In this document: piece by piece, positions 17,317-26,037 of the stretch
Layout of the letters: every line of letters starts with the position of its first letter
Position numbering within the stretch: position 1 is the stretch's first letter
NCBI GenBank assembly: GCA_947498935.1
Contig: CANMMM010000006.1
Location: 192,060 to 228,348, forward strand
Length of the DNA: 36,289 nucleotides
Direction: 5' to 3'
DNA from: an uncultured Aquimarina sp.
GTDB lineage: Bacteria > Bacteroidota > Bacteroidia > Flavobacteriales > Flavobacteriaceae
Notes under the pieces: generated by a model
Databases searched by the model: none
Told to the model about the DNA's origin: nothing
What the model saw: the letters and a program-made list of their open reading frames with translations, nothing else
Translations under genes and position numbers: made by a program

Positions 17317-18894
17317 TTATGCTTGTGATGGTGGTGTTTGCGGTGCTGGCTGTTTAAACAATTCTATATATGCACTCCCTATAGCAGTAACAAGATCTCC
17401 TGCCAATAATGACTGATAGCCTGTTTTCTGTATCGATACATCTCCAGCACTACCATGTAAATATACCCCCAATATCGCAGCGCTCACAGGATGGTATCCT
17501 TGTGCAATAAGTCCTGTAAGTATACCTGTCAGAACATCTCCGCTACCAGCGGTAGCCATTCCTGGATTTCCAGAAGTATTTACATATAATTGCTCTTTAT
17601 CTACAATCATGGTATTAGGCCCTTTGATCACTACGATGCAGTTGTATTTTTTAGACAATGCTTTTACTTTGTCTATTTTATCAAAATCATTTTGCCATTC
17701 ACCAATCAGACGTTTTAGTTCACCAGTATGTGGAGTAAGAATGGTATTTTCTGGTATTTTAGCTAATAATTCTGGCTGTGTAGCGAGCATATTGATACCA
17801 TCTGCATCAATCACTGCCGGTACCTTGATAGCATCTAAAAAATTTCCGAAAGCTTGTATTGTTTTCTCATGCATTCCTAATCCTACACCTATACCTACAG
17901 CTGCGGGTTCAAAATCAATAGCTATTTCTGTAATATAATCATCTTCATCATCAGTAATTACCATCGCTTCTGGCACTCTAGTTTGCAGCGTAGTATACCC
18001 ACATTCTGGAATATACGCTGTAGCCAATCCTGCGCCTATACGTAATGCCGCTTCAGTAGCTAGCACCATACTTCCTATCTTCCCATAACTACCACCCACT
18101 AGTAAACAATGCCCGTAAGTACCTTTATGCGCATATTTATGCCTTGGTTTGTAGAGACTCAGCACTTCATTTTTACCTATTAATTCAGCTACTCCAGGGG
18201 TTTCTACTATAAATTTACGATCCAATCCTATATCGATCACTTCCATATCCTGAGTATATTTACCAGTTTCAGGCAAGAAAAATATTAATTTAGGTAGCTG
18301 AAACGTAACTGTTGTAGAGGCATAAATAACACCTTCAGGGTCTTCTGGAGCACGATCTGCATAAATCCCTGAAGGGACATCTATAGATAAAGTAAAACAC
18401 CTAGCCGCATTAATATGCTGGATCAAATCAATCACCCAAGGCACTATTTTTCGATTCAATCCTATACCAAAAATGGCATCAATCACCATATCTTCAGGTT
18501 TGATGTCTGGTAATTGCTCGGCAGATTTTAATTGTGTTGGCCACTCTGGTGCAATCGCTTTTAGGCGATCATAATTCTCTAAAAAATCCTTAGACCTATT
18601 GTCACTAAAATTTACGATGTATGTTTTTACATGGTATCCGTGCTCTACAAGCAATCTAGAAATTACCAATCCATCTCCTCCATTATTACCCAAGCCACAA
18701 AATACATGAATCGGTATAGGAGCTCCTTGTAGTCGGTGGTGTAGCAGATTAAAAATTTGAGTAGCTGCACGTTCCATGAGCTCCGTAGAGGTTATTTTTT
18801 GGGAGGCGATTGTAACTTGATCCGCCATTCGCATTTGTGCCGCAGAAAATATCTTCACTTCTTTTTTTGTTTTAGAGGATTCAATCGGTAGCAT
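17317..18894 (-). CDS. nnr: bifunctional NAD(P)H-hydrate epimerase / ADP-dependent dehydratase
   Basis: 525 residues. This metabolite-repair enzyme restores damaged NAD(P)HX. The N-terminal YjeF_N epimerase domain (about 14-225) has FCGLGNNGGDGLVISR (65-80). The C-terminal YjeF_C/carbohydrate-kinase-like dehydratase domain (about 240-510) has HKGTYGHCLLVGGS, the NPGMATAGSGDVLTG motif (443-457) and the catalytic Asp453. A 13-residue extension precedes the usual KIFSAAQ start, but the ATG at 18892-18894 is the only good candidate in range. The Pro/Gln-rich tail is unusual but harmless-looking. It is divergent from the thr operon. Confidence 0.94.
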   Translation of the reverse strand: MLPIESSKTKKEVKIFSAAQMRMADQVTIASQKITSTELMERAATQIFNLLHHRLQGAPIPIHVFCGLGNNGGDGLVISRLLVEHGYHVKTYIVNFSDNRSKDFLENYDRLKAIAPEWPTQLKSAEQLPDIKPEDMVIDAIFGIGLNRKIVPWVIDLIQHINAARCFTLSIDVPSGIYADRAPEDPEGVIYASTTVTFQLPKLIFFLPETGKYTQDMEVIDIGLDRKFIVETPGVAELIGKNEVLSLYKPRHKYAHKGTYGHCLLVGGSYGKIGSMVLATEAALRIGAGLATAYIPECGYTTLQTRVPEAMVITDDEDDYITEIAIDFEPAAVGIGVGLGMHEKTIQAFGNFLDAIKVPAVIDADGINMLATQPELLAKIPENTILTPHTGELKRLIGEWQNDFDKIDKVKALSKKYNCIVVIKGPNTMIVDKEQLYVNTSGNPGMATAGSGDVLTGILTGLIAQGYHPVSAAILGVYLHGSAGDVSIQKTGYQSLLAGDLVTAIGSAYIELFKQPAPQTPPSQA

Positions 18895-19020
18895 ACATTT
18901 AGATAAATGACACCTGTATATTCAATTAAGAATATCCTAATGAATCTGGTTATTAATTATAGGATTAATAAAAGTTTTAGATTCCCATGCTAATACTTTT
19001 TTTTCAAAAGTAAAAAATTA

Positions 19021-19028
19021 TACATTTG
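19021..19028 (+). promoter_or_regulatory. candidate -7 promoter element of the thr operon
   Basis: TACATTTG is a full match to the Bacteroidota TAnnTTTG element and lies 23 bp before the leader-peptide ATG. A T-run (18997-19004) occupies the -33 region instead of a clear TTTG. Transcription would begin just before the leader ORF, as expected for an attenuated operon. Confidence 0.6.
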
Positions 19029-19050
19029 ATATTAAATATAAAGCAAACTA

Positions 19051-19155
19051 ATGTTTAGTACGGTTACAATCTCAGGTTTATACTTCGTATTGGAGACAAT
19101 TACGCCTTCTGGCGATACTTCTATAGTACGTACTACAACAACCCTTAGGGGTTAA
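19051..19155 (+). CDS. candidate threonine attenuation leader peptide, 34 residues
   Basis: An ATG-to-TAA frame of 34 codons lies 103 bp before thrA, behind a TAnnTTTG element. It codes for nine Thr (26 percent) and three Ile. Four Thr codons in a row (ACT ACA ACA ACC, 19132-19143) form RTTTTLRG just before the stop at 19153-19155. This is the layout of amino-acid attenuator leaders, where ribosome stalling at codons for the end product senses the charged tRNA. A small CGCC-TTCT-GGCG hairpin lies inside the ORF (19103-19114). The arm CGTACTA (19129-19135), overlapping the first Thr codon, is complementary to TAGTACG (19216-19222), which is followed by C and six T. The leader reading is by position and composition; the first 27 residues also look non-random, so sequence-specific stalling is possible. 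Confidence 0.65.
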   Translation: MFSTVTISGLYFVLETITPSGDTSIVRTTTTLRG

Positions 19156-19229
19156 TTTATTTATACATCCTAGAAATTAAGTAGATAATCCATTTGATTG
19201 ATTGAATTATCGAAATAGTACGCTTTTTT
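19129..19229 (+). promoter_or_regulatory. possible transcription attenuator of the thr operon
   Basis: CGTACTA (19129-19135) can pair over seven bases with TAGTACG (19216-19222), which runs into a six-T tract (19224-19229). Inner pairs AACCC/GGGTT near 19139-19153 and GATAAT/ATTATC (19193-19211 region) could shorten the long loop. A ribosome stalled on the four Thr codons would cover the left arm and stop the stem forming. The stem is short for a terminator, so this is a hypothesis. Confidence 0.35.
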
Positions 19230-19258
19230 ATCATTACATTTACTTAAAATATATATTT

Positions 19259-21703
19259 ATGAACGTTCTTAAATTTGGAGGTTCTTCTGTTGCTAATGCA
19301 GCAACTATCGAAAAAGTTATAAAAATTATCCAAGAGCAAGTAGAAAAAAACTCACTATATATAGTAGTTTCTGCCTTGGGTGGTGTTACTGATTTATTAC
19401 TCAAAGCAGGTGCTGAAGCCGCTGCTAATGATGAATCGTATAAAGACACATTACACGTTATAGAGCAACGCCATTTAGAAGCTGTAAAAGAGCTCATTCC
19501 TGTTGTATCACAAAGTGCCGTAATTAGCAAAGTTAAATCCGAACTAAACACATTAGAATCGCTCTGTGAAGGGGTGTTTTTACTCAGTGAATTATCTGCC
19601 AAAACGGCTGCTATGATTTCTAGTTTTGGAGAAATGCTATCTTCTTATATCATTGCAGAAGCTGCTAAAGTAAAAGGATTGGATATCGTATTAGAAGATG
19701 CCCGCTCCTTTATTATCACTACAGATTCGGGTAATGCGCTTGTCGATTACGACGAAACAAATCGCAGGTTACAATCATACAACCAAGATAACAAACATCG
19801 CATCACACTATTTCCTGGATTCATAGCAAGTTCAGTAGATGGAGAACCTACTACATTAGGTAGAGGCGGATCTGATTTTACCGCAGCGATCATAGCCGCA
19901 GCATTGCAAGCGAAGCAGTTACAAATATGGACTGATGTTAGTGGTATGTATACAGCCAATCCTAAGCTTGTAAAACAAGCAAAACCTGTATCACATATCT
20001 CCTATCAAGAAGCTATGGAACTCTCTCACTTTGGAGCAAAAGTAATTTACCCTCCTACAATACATCCTGTATTAGAGAAAGATATTCCTATTATTATCAA
20101 AAATACGTTTGATCCCGAAGCAGCAGGTACATTAATCACACGAAAGGTTACGACACAACAAAAAGCTGTCACTGGGATTACACATATAGACAGCATCGCT
20201 GTGATCTCATTAGAAGGTAGTGGAATGGTAGGTATCCCAGGGTTTTCTAAGCGCTTATTCGAAGCATTATACCAAGAAAATATCAATATCATTCTGATTA
20301 CCCAAGCATCATCAGAACACTCTATATGCTTAGCAATAGAAGCTACAGATGCTGAAAGAGCAAAAACAGTACTCGACACTACGTTCCAGTTTGAAATTGC
20401 AAAACACAAATTAGAGCCTGTAAAAATTGAAAATGAAGTTGCGATTGTAGCTTTAGTAGGTGATAATATGTATGCACATCAGGGATTAAGTGGTAAGATG
20501 TTTAGTACGCTTGGAAAAAACAACGTAAATATACGTGCCATTGCCCAAGGAGCTACCGAAAAAAATATTTCTGTAGTTATAGAGAAAAAAGACATTAAAA
20601 AAGCACTAAACACATTGCATGAAGAGTTTTTTGAGGTAAAAACCAAACAACTCAACTTATTCATCACTGGTGTAGGTAATGTAGGTAGCAAACTATTAAG
20701 TCAGCTCGCCCAACAAAAAGCATATTTAAAAGAAAAACTACATCTCAAAATTAGAGTAGTTGGTATTTCTAATTCCCGTACTATGATTTTAGATGCTTCT
20801 GGTATCAAATTAGAAGCATGGCAAGAGCAATTAGGGAATGGTGAAAAAGCAGATGCCGCAGTATTTTTCGAAAAAGCGAAAGCTATGAATATTAGAAATT
20901 CAATATTTGTAGACAACACTGCCACCCCATCTATCGCTAAAGTATATAAGTACTATTTAGCAGAAAGTATGGCAGTAGTAACCTGTAATAAAATCGCTTG
21001 TGCAGATGAATACTCTAATTATGCTGAACTACAAGAATTATCTAGAAAATACAGTGCTTCTTTCTTATACGAAACTAATGTTGGTGCTGGATTACCAATC
21101 ATAGATACACTTAATAACCTGATTGCTTCAGGAGATAACGTACACAAAATACAAGCAGTACTCTCTGGAAGTCTCAATTTTGTATTTAACAACTATAAAG
21201 AAGGTACTAGCTTCTATGATGTCGTAAAACAAGCACAAGAAGAAGGCTATACAGAGCCTGATCCTAAAATTGATTTAAGCGGTGTAGATGTTGCTCGAAA
21301 AATTTTAATCCTAGCCAGAGAAAGTGGCAATATATTAGAATTAGAAGACATTGAAAATGATGCTTTCTTACCAAAAGAAAGTTTAGCTACTGATACTGTA
21401 GATGATTTCTTTACTTCTCTACAAGCCAATGAACAACATTTCAAAAGTATTTTGGAGCAAGCAAATGCGCAGAATTGTCGTTTAAAATATGTAGCACAAT
21501 ACGAAGATGGAAAAGCAAAAGTAGGATTGCAAATGATTCCTGCAGATCACCCATTTTACAACCTAGAAGGAAGTGATAATATTGTATTATTTTACACTGA
21601 TCGATACGCCACACAGCCACTGATTATCAAAGGCGCTGGTGCAGGTGCTGATGTTACAGCTTCTGGAATTTTTGCAGATATCATAAGAATTGGAAAAAAA
21701 TAG
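19259..21703 (+). CDS. thrA: bifunctional aspartate kinase / homoserine dehydrogenase I
   Basis: 814 residues from the ATG at 19259; a 19-residue extension starting at a TTG is rejected. It catalyses the first and third steps of threonine and methionine synthesis from aspartate. The kinase domain starts VLKFGGSSVANA (3-14), with GRGGSDFTA further on. Paired ACT-type regulatory domains follow (about 310-455, with SGMVGIPGFS and SGKMFSTL), then homoserine dehydrogenase with the NAD(P)-binding ITGVGNVGSK near 468-477. The length and order match E. coli ThrA. It heads the operon thrA-thrB-rid-thrC and lies 103 bp after the candidate leader peptide, so it is probably controlled by threonine both allosterically and by attenuation. 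Confidence 0.96.
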   Translation: MNVLKFGGSSVANAATIEKVIKIIQEQVEKNSLYIVVSALGGVTDLLLKAGAEAAANDESYKDTLHVIEQRHLEAVKELIPVVSQSAVISKVKSELNTLESLCEGVFLLSELSAKTAAMISSFGEMLSSYIIAEAAKVKGLDIVLEDARSFIITTDSGNALVDYDETNRRLQSYNQDNKHRITLFPGFIASSVDGEPTTLGRGGSDFTAAIIAAALQAKQLQIWTDVSGMYTANPKLVKQAKPVSHISYQEAMELSHFGAKVIYPPTIHPVLEKDIPIIIKNTFDPEAAGTLITRKVTTQQKAVTGITHIDSIAVISLEGSGMVGIPGFSKRLFEALYQENINIILITQASSEHSICLAIEATDAERAKTVLDTTFQFEIAKHKLEPVKIENEVAIVALVGDNMYAHQGLSGKMFSTLGKNNVNIRAIAQGATEKNISVVIEKKDIKKALNTLHEEFFEVKTKQLNLFITGVGNVGSKLLSQLAQQKAYLKEKLHLKIRVVGISNSRTMILDASGIKLEAWQEQLGNGEKADAAVFFEKAKAMNIRNSIFVDNTATPSIAKVYKYYLAESMAVVTCNKIACADEYSNYAELQELSRKYSASFLYETNVGAGLPIIDTLNNLIASGDNVHKIQAVLSGSLNFVFNNYKEGTSFYDVVKQAQEEGYTEPDPKIDLSGVDVARKILILARESGNILELEDIENDAFLPKESLATDTVDDFFTSLQANEQHFKSILEQANAQNCRLKYVAQYEDGKAKVGLQMIPADHPFYNLEGSDNIVLFYTDRYATQPLIIKGAGAGADVTASGIFADIIRIGKK

Positions 21704-21711
21704 CCTACAAG

Positions 21712-22650
21712 ATGACTGATAAAATGAAAAGTATAAAAGTATTTGCTCCTGCCACTGTAGCAAATCTATCTTGTGGGTTTGATGTACTCGGATGTTGTTT
21801 AGATACTGTAGGGGATGAAATGATGATTTCGATAACTCCTACGCCTGGTATTCGCATCACTAAAATAGAAGGGGCAGATTTACCTTTAGAAACCCATAAA
21901 AACGTAGCAGGTGTAGCTGTAGAAGCATTACTAGACGCCTACAACAATCCTACGATAGGAGTCGATATAGAAATTTATAAAAAAATTAAAGCCGGAAGCG
22001 GAATTGGTAGTAGTGCTGCCAGTAGCGCTGGTGCCGTGTGGGCGGTAAATCATCTTTTAGGAACTCCTTTTAGCAATCAGGAGTTAGTAGCTTTTGCTAT
22101 GGAAGGAGAACGATTGGCTAGTGGTAATGCCCATGCAGATAACGTAGCCCCTGCCCTATTAGGAGGTTTTACACTGGTACGTAGCTATACACCATTAGAT
22201 GTAATTAAACTACATACTCCGCAAGATTTAGTAATGACAGTTATTCATCCACAAATAGAAGTTAAAACTTCAGACTCTAGATCTGTTATCAAAGAAAAAG
22301 TGACACTAAAAGAAGCCATTCATCAGTGGGGTAATGTCGGCGGATTAATTGCAGGGCTATATACAGAAGATTATGAATTAATCGGTCGTAGCTTAGAAGA
22401 TGTGATTATAGAACCATTGCGCTCTATATTGATCCCTGAGTTTGAAAATGTAAAAAAAGCGGCCATGTCGCAGGGAGCATTAGGATGCGGTATTTCTGGA
22501 TCTGGTCCTTCTATCTTTGCACTGAGCAAAAGTATGGATACCGCTACGAAAGTAGCTACTGCTATTAGAGAAGTCTACAACAGTACAGGATTAGATTTTG
22601 ACATCCATGTATCCACAATAAATAATCAAGGAATAAAAATAATATCATAA
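21712..22650 (+). CDS. thrB: homoserine kinase
   Basis: 312 residues of the GHMP kinase family; phosphorylates L-homoserine. APATVANLSCGFDVLG (12-27) is the typical N-terminal motif, GSGIGSSAASSAG (95-107) is the phosphate-binding loop and GCGISGSGPS is the C-terminal motif. It follows thrA by 8 bp. The start could be Met1 or Met5; both are ATG and the difference is four residues. Confidence 0.96.
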   Translation: MTDKMKSIKVFAPATVANLSCGFDVLGCCLDTVGDEMMISITPTPGIRITKIEGADLPLETHKNVAGVAVEALLDAYNNPTIGVDIEIYKKIKAGSGIGSSAASSAGAVWAVNHLLGTPFSNQELVAFAMEGERLASGNAHADNVAPALLGGFTLVRSYTPLDVIKLHTPQDLVMTVIHPQIEVKTSDSRSVIKEKVTLKEAIHQWGNVGGLIAGLYTEDYELIGRSLEDVIIEPLRSILIPEFENVKKAAMSQGALGCGISGSGPSIFALSKSMDTATKVATAIREVYNSTGLDFDIHVSTINNQGIKIIS

Positions 22651-22652
22651 AA

Positions 22653-23018
22653 ATGCAAGAAGTACAAAAAATAGCAACAGGTTCTCCATGGGAAGACATC
22701 GTAGGATATTCTAGAGCTGTTAGAATAGGAAATACGATCGAAATATCAGGAACTACTGCTGCTGGTGAGAATGAATACGAACAAACAACTGCTATTATCA
22801 AAGCTGCAGAAGAGGTATTAAAAGAAGCAGGAGCGACATTAGAGCACGTAGTACGTACTAGAATTTATTGTACTAATATTACAAACTGGGAAGAAATCGG
22901 AAAAGCACATGGAGAGTTTTTCGGCACTATAAAACCCGCTACTGCGATGGTAGAAGTTTCTAAATTAATTGCGCCAGAGATTCTAGTAGAAATTGAGTTT
23001 TCTGCTATCATCCCTTAA
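22653..23018 (+). CDS. Rid-family protein without the RidA arginine, inside the thr operon
   Basis: 121 residues of the RidA/YjgF-YER057c-UK114 fold. It starts 2 bp after thrB and ends 15 bp before thrC, so it is an integral part of the operon. True RidA proteins deaminate the reactive enamine 2-aminoacrylate with an essential arginine in PARSC. Here the same place reads PATAMVEV (95-102): Thr97 replaces the Arg and Met99 the Cys. Rid subgroups that lack this Arg are known not to have imine deaminase activity, and their roles are mostly unknown. Its fixed place between thrB and thrC suggests a job linked to threonine or its intermediates, which is inference. Confidence 0.92.
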   Translation: MQEVQKIATGSPWEDIVGYSRAVRIGNTIEISGTTAAGENEYEQTTAIIKAAEEVLKEAGATLEHVVRTRIYCTNITNWEEIGKAHGEFFGTIKPATAMVEVSKLIAPEILVEIEFSAIIP

Positions 23019-23033
23019 TTCAAATTATATACA

Positions 23034-24329
23034 ATGCACTATTACAGTTTACATCATACTGCTCCTAAAGTAGCTTTTTCAGAAGCTGTCATCAAAGGAT
23101 TAGCGCCCGATAAAGGATTGTATTTTCCAGAAAAAATCACACCACTACCTGCTACTTTTTTCGAAACTATCGAAACATTAGACAATGTAGAAATTGCATA
23201 TCAATTGATACAACAGTTTGTTGGTAATGAGATCCCTGAACAAGAATTAAGAGCAATCCTAACGGATGTACTTAGTTTTGATTTTCCTGTAGTACCTGTA
23301 GAAGAAACTATCGGTACTTTAGAACTTTTTCACGGCCCGACAATGGCTTTTAAAGATGTTGGTGCACGTTTCATGGCCAGATGTCTTGGCTATTTTAATA
23401 GAAATAACAGCAATGAAGTTACGGTATTAGTAGCTACCTCAGGAGATACTGGAGGTGCTGTTGCACAAGGGTTTCTAGGTGTAAAAGGTGTTAAGGTAGT
23501 CATTCTATACCCTTCTGGAAAAGTGAGTGACATACAAGAAAGGCAACTCACTACACTGGGACAAAACATCACAGCACTAGAAGTAGATGGTGTGTTTGAC
23601 GACTGTCAGGATATGGTTAAAAAAGCATTCTTAGATACCTCTATTACAGACCATAAACAATTAACCTCTGCAAATTCCATCAACATTGCGAGATGGCTTC
23701 CACAACTTTTCTATTTTGCATTTGCTTATAAACAATTAAAGCAAAAGAATAAAGATATTGTAGTCTCTGTACCTAGTGGTAATTTTGGAAATATATGTGC
23801 TGGAATTGTAGCTCATAAATTAGGATTGCCTATCAAACATTTTGTAGCAGCTACGAATAGTAATGATACTGTGGTAAATTATATGCATACGCAAACCTAT
23901 ACCCCACAGCCTTCTAAAGCTACAATTTCTAATGCAATGGACGTAGGAAACCCTAGTAATTTCATACGTATCCAAGAATTGTTTGACAATAATTTTGAAT
24001 CGCTTAAAGATTCTTTTTCTGCCTATAGTTTTGATGATGCTACTACTAGAGAAGCAATGCAATCTATATATAAGAATACGCAATACGTAGCAGATCCACA
24101 TGGAGCTGTAGGGTATTTAGGATTAAAAAAACACGGACTAAAAGATAATGAGTACGGTATATTCTTAGAAACTGCACACCCTGTAAAATTCTTAGATATT
24201 GTAGAAGAAACAGTAGCTGTAAAAGTAGCTATACCCGCACAAATCCAAAAAGTGATGGGTAAAGAAAAAGTGAGTATCCCTGTACAAAGCTATGAAGAAC
24301 TAAAAACATTTTTACTTTCTTCTAAATAA
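23034..24329 (+). CDS. thrC: threonine synthase
   Basis: 431 residues, PLP-dependent; converts O-phosphohomoserine to threonine. The N-terminal MHYYSLHHTAPKVAFSEAV start and GLAPDKGLYFPE are typical of the long threonine synthase type. Lys107 in GPTMAFKDVGARF binds PLP, ATSGDTGGAVAQGF binds phosphate, and VSVPSGNFGNICAG follows. It is the last gene of the operon. A truncated family M repeat begins 11 bp after the stop, then a strong terminator. Confidence 0.96.
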   Translation: MHYYSLHHTAPKVAFSEAVIKGLAPDKGLYFPEKITPLPATFFETIETLDNVEIAYQLIQQFVGNEIPEQELRAILTDVLSFDFPVVPVEETIGTLELFHGPTMAFKDVGARFMARCLGYFNRNNSNEVTVLVATSGDTGGAVAQGFLGVKGVKVVILYPSGKVSDIQERQLTTLGQNITALEVDGVFDDCQDMVKKAFLDTSITDHKQLTSANSINIARWLPQLFYFAFAYKQLKQKNKDIVVSVPSGNFGNICAGIVAHKLGLPIKHFVAATNSNDTVVNYMHTQTYTPQPSKATISNAMDVGNPSNFIRIQELFDNNFESLKDSFSAYSFDDATTREAMQSIYKNTQYVADPHGAVGYLGLKKHGLKDNEYGIFLETAHPVKFLDIVEETVAVKVAIPAQIQKVMGKEKVSIPVQSYEELKTFLLSSK

Positions 24330-24340
24330 ATCCAGAAAAA

Positions 24341-24441
24341 TGATTAGTTGCATAGCAGCGTTACGGAACTCAAAAATTACAAAATTTGAGTGCAAAAGAC
24401 CGTTTTTTTATAGCTAATTATAAAAAGTTTAAACCACTTCA
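24341..24441 (+). repeat. family M MITE-like repeat, 5'-truncated copy
   Basis: The last 101 bp of the element, from TGATTAGTTGCATAGCAGCG to GTTTAAACCACTTCA, closely matching the copies at 25772 and 34124. The left 60 bp is missing. It forms the 3' untranslated part of thrC. Confidence 0.85.
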
Positions 24442-24450
24442 TTCAATAAT

Positions 24451-24512
24451 ATATTTAAAAAAAATACCTCATAAGAAGTAATCATTTCTTATGAGGTATT
24501 TTTTTTAAATAT
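24451..24512. terminator. bidirectional intrinsic terminator between thrC and the M28 gene
   Basis: A perfect 27-bp inverted repeat with an 8-base spacer; the core arm is AATACCTCATAAGAA. A-run and T-run sit symmetrically at the ends, so it works for both converging genes. Confidence 0.95.
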
Positions 24513-24524
24513 ATTGATTTTTAT

Positions 24525-25400
24525 CTATCGAGCATATGTTTTCATAACACTGTATACGATCTCTGTAGTAGAAGCTAAATACTTAAAATTAACTGTCGTA
24601 TACTTATCAGAGGTTTGATTAACAAATGGCGAATTATCTCCATTCTTAAGTTCTGAAGTAATAGTAATTGTTTCATATCCTAACTCTGAAAATATTTTAG
24701 ATTCCGCAGTCGCAACATCTCTTTTAAAAACAGGAACAGAAGACTCCAATCTATATGCAGATTCCAAGCTAATATTAGATGCTAATAGTTCGATAGCACG
24801 ATCTTCATCATTATCCCATCCCATATAATCTACACGATGCATCGACAAAATGTTGTACTTTTCTTTTTTCATTTTTTTGATAAACATCCTACAACCGATC
24901 ATATTCGCTTCTTGATGGTCAAAAAACACAACAATAAAATTTTTAGATCGATTGGGCAATGCTTGTAGTTTAGATGCTACATAATGCGTAAGTGCTATCC
25001 CTGTAGCATTGTGTACAGCACCAGGGCTATCCTCTGCAGTATCATAATGAGCTGCTAAAACTACATATTCATCTGAATCTACCGTAGCAGGAATGATTCC
25101 ATAAATGTTGCTCCCTGAATATTGTTTTCCTTTTTTATTCTGTACATTATATGAATTTCGCTTTGCATCAATATTCGCATCCTTTAGCGCATCGAACAAA
25201 AAATCTGCTACTATTTTTCTTTCAGAAGTGGAAAACCTGCTTTTTAGTTTCTTTTTCCCTTTGATAGGTATATGCCCTGTAAGCTTACCTACAATATCTT
25301 TTTGAAAATTAATTATTTGATCTTCTTTTGTAGATTGAGAAAACCCCCATTGTACATAACAAATACATAAAAGTAATATTTTACACGTATAAGACTTCAT
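24525..25400 (-). CDS. M28-family peptidase homologue with altered catalytic residues
   Basis: 291 residues from the ATG complementary to 25398-25400; the longer frame starts with TTG. A signal peptide (about 1-22, ending GFSQ) is followed by the M28 fold. VLAAHYDT (114-121) keeps the first zinc His118. The next motif, normally PGAxDN, reads PGAVHN, with His130 for the bridging Asp. The catalytic/ligand pair EE reads Gln163-Glu164 (FFDHQEANMIG). Asp191 is kept. The C-terminal zinc His is Asn261 (FVNQTSD). Three of the main metal or catalytic positions are thus changed in an otherwise intact frame, so I expect no normal aminopeptidase activity. It may bind peptides or glycans, or use another metal arrangement. 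TAAATTTG on the minus strand (25437-25444) fits as promoter. Confidence 0.88.
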   Translation of the reverse strand: MKSYTCKILLLCICYVQWGFSQSTKEDQIINFQKDIVGKLTGHIPIKGKKKLKSRFSTSERKIVADFLFDALKDANIDAKRNSYNVQNKKGKQYSGSNIYGIIPATVDSDEYVVLAAHYDTAEDSPGAVHNATGIALTHYVASKLQALPNRSKNFIVVFFDHQEANMIGCRMFIKKMKKEKYNILSMHRVDYMGWDNDEDRAIELLASNISLESAYRLESSVPVFKRDVATAESKIFSELGYETITITSELKNGDNSPFVNQTSDKYTTVNFKYLASTTEIVYSVMKTYAR

Positions 25401-25436
25401 TTTGACTGACTTGTATTCTTTAAATTTTTCCGAGTG

Positions 25437-25444
25437 CAAATTTA
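25437..25444 (-). promoter_or_regulatory. candidate -7 promoter element for the M28-like gene
   Basis: TAAATTTG on the minus strand matches TAnnTTTG and lies 36 bp upstream of the ATG at 25400. This also argues against the longer TTG start. Confidence 0.45.
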
Positions 25445-25771
25445 TAAAAACAAAAATTAACTTATACCATTTTTAATGCTGTAATTATCTATTTAAACTC
25501 AAAATAAAATTAGCAAAAACTATACCATTCAAATTTCATAAAAATTTAACTATCAAAATACTACATCCTTTTTTCTAAACCTTCTATAGTATCAAAATTG
25601 TTTTTTTCTTGATAGATTTTAATTCCGTTACAGGGGGCTTTTATACCCCCTATCTATTCAATTTGATATAATTTTCTTACAAGATCAGTATTTTCCTAAT
25701 ATTACCTATTAAATCCGTTTTATAGAACAGTACTTCGTTATAAGAATTGAAAAAGTAATAAAACCTTATAT

Positions 25772-25934
25772 TGAAGTGGTTTAAACTTTTTTGATTTCAG
25801 CGAAAAACCAAGATTTTGTGATCAAATACAGTGATTTTTTAGTTGCATAGCAGCGCTACGGAACTCAAAAACCGCAAAATTTGAGTGCAAAAGATCGTTT
25901 TTATAGCAAATTGAAAAAAGTTTAAACCACTTCA
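25772..25934 (+). repeat. family M MITE-like repeat, complete copy
   Basis: 163 bp bounded by a perfect 21-bp terminal inverted repeat; the first 20 bases are TGAAGTGGTTTAAACTTTTT. Internally ACTCAAA and TTTGAGT form a small hairpin around 25877-25899. It has no coding capacity. No convincing target-site duplication is visible. It is nearly identical to the copy at 34124-34286. Confidence 0.92.
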
Positions 25935-25943
25935 TTCTCTAAA

Positions 25944-26018
25944 TTTTGGCATAGCAGCACTAAGGAAGTAAAAAATTGCAAAAATTGAATGTAAAAGATC
26001 GTTTTTATAGCAAAAAAA
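25944..26018 (+). repeat. family M MITE-like repeat, internal fragment
   Basis: About 75 bp matching the inner part of family M (GGCATAGCAGCACTAAGGAA, then AAAAGATCGTTTTTATAGCA), 9 bp after the complete copy. Both ends are missing. Confidence 0.75.
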
Positions 26019-26037
26019 AGCCTAAACAAATTCTATC

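Larger units (their letters stand above)
25445..26037. other. long intergenic region, mostly repeat-derived
   Basis: The first 325 bp are AT-rich without ORFs. They contain a short hairpin AGGGGG/CCCCCT with an eight-base loop (25632-25651) that lacks a T-run and has no obvious role. The rest is two family M copies followed by a terminator. No gene is seen. Confidence 0.5.

Noticed and set aside
19139..19153. AACCC-TTA-GGGGTT hairpin at the end of the thr leader ORF as the terminator itself
   Set aside because: The stem is short with a three-base loop and is followed by AATTTATTTA, not a T-run, so it is at most an inner element of a larger structure.
25632..25651. AGGGGG/CCCCCT hairpin in the intergenic region after the M28 gene
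   Set aside because: Six-bp stem, no T-run and no gene ending nearby, so no basis for a terminator or RNA call.
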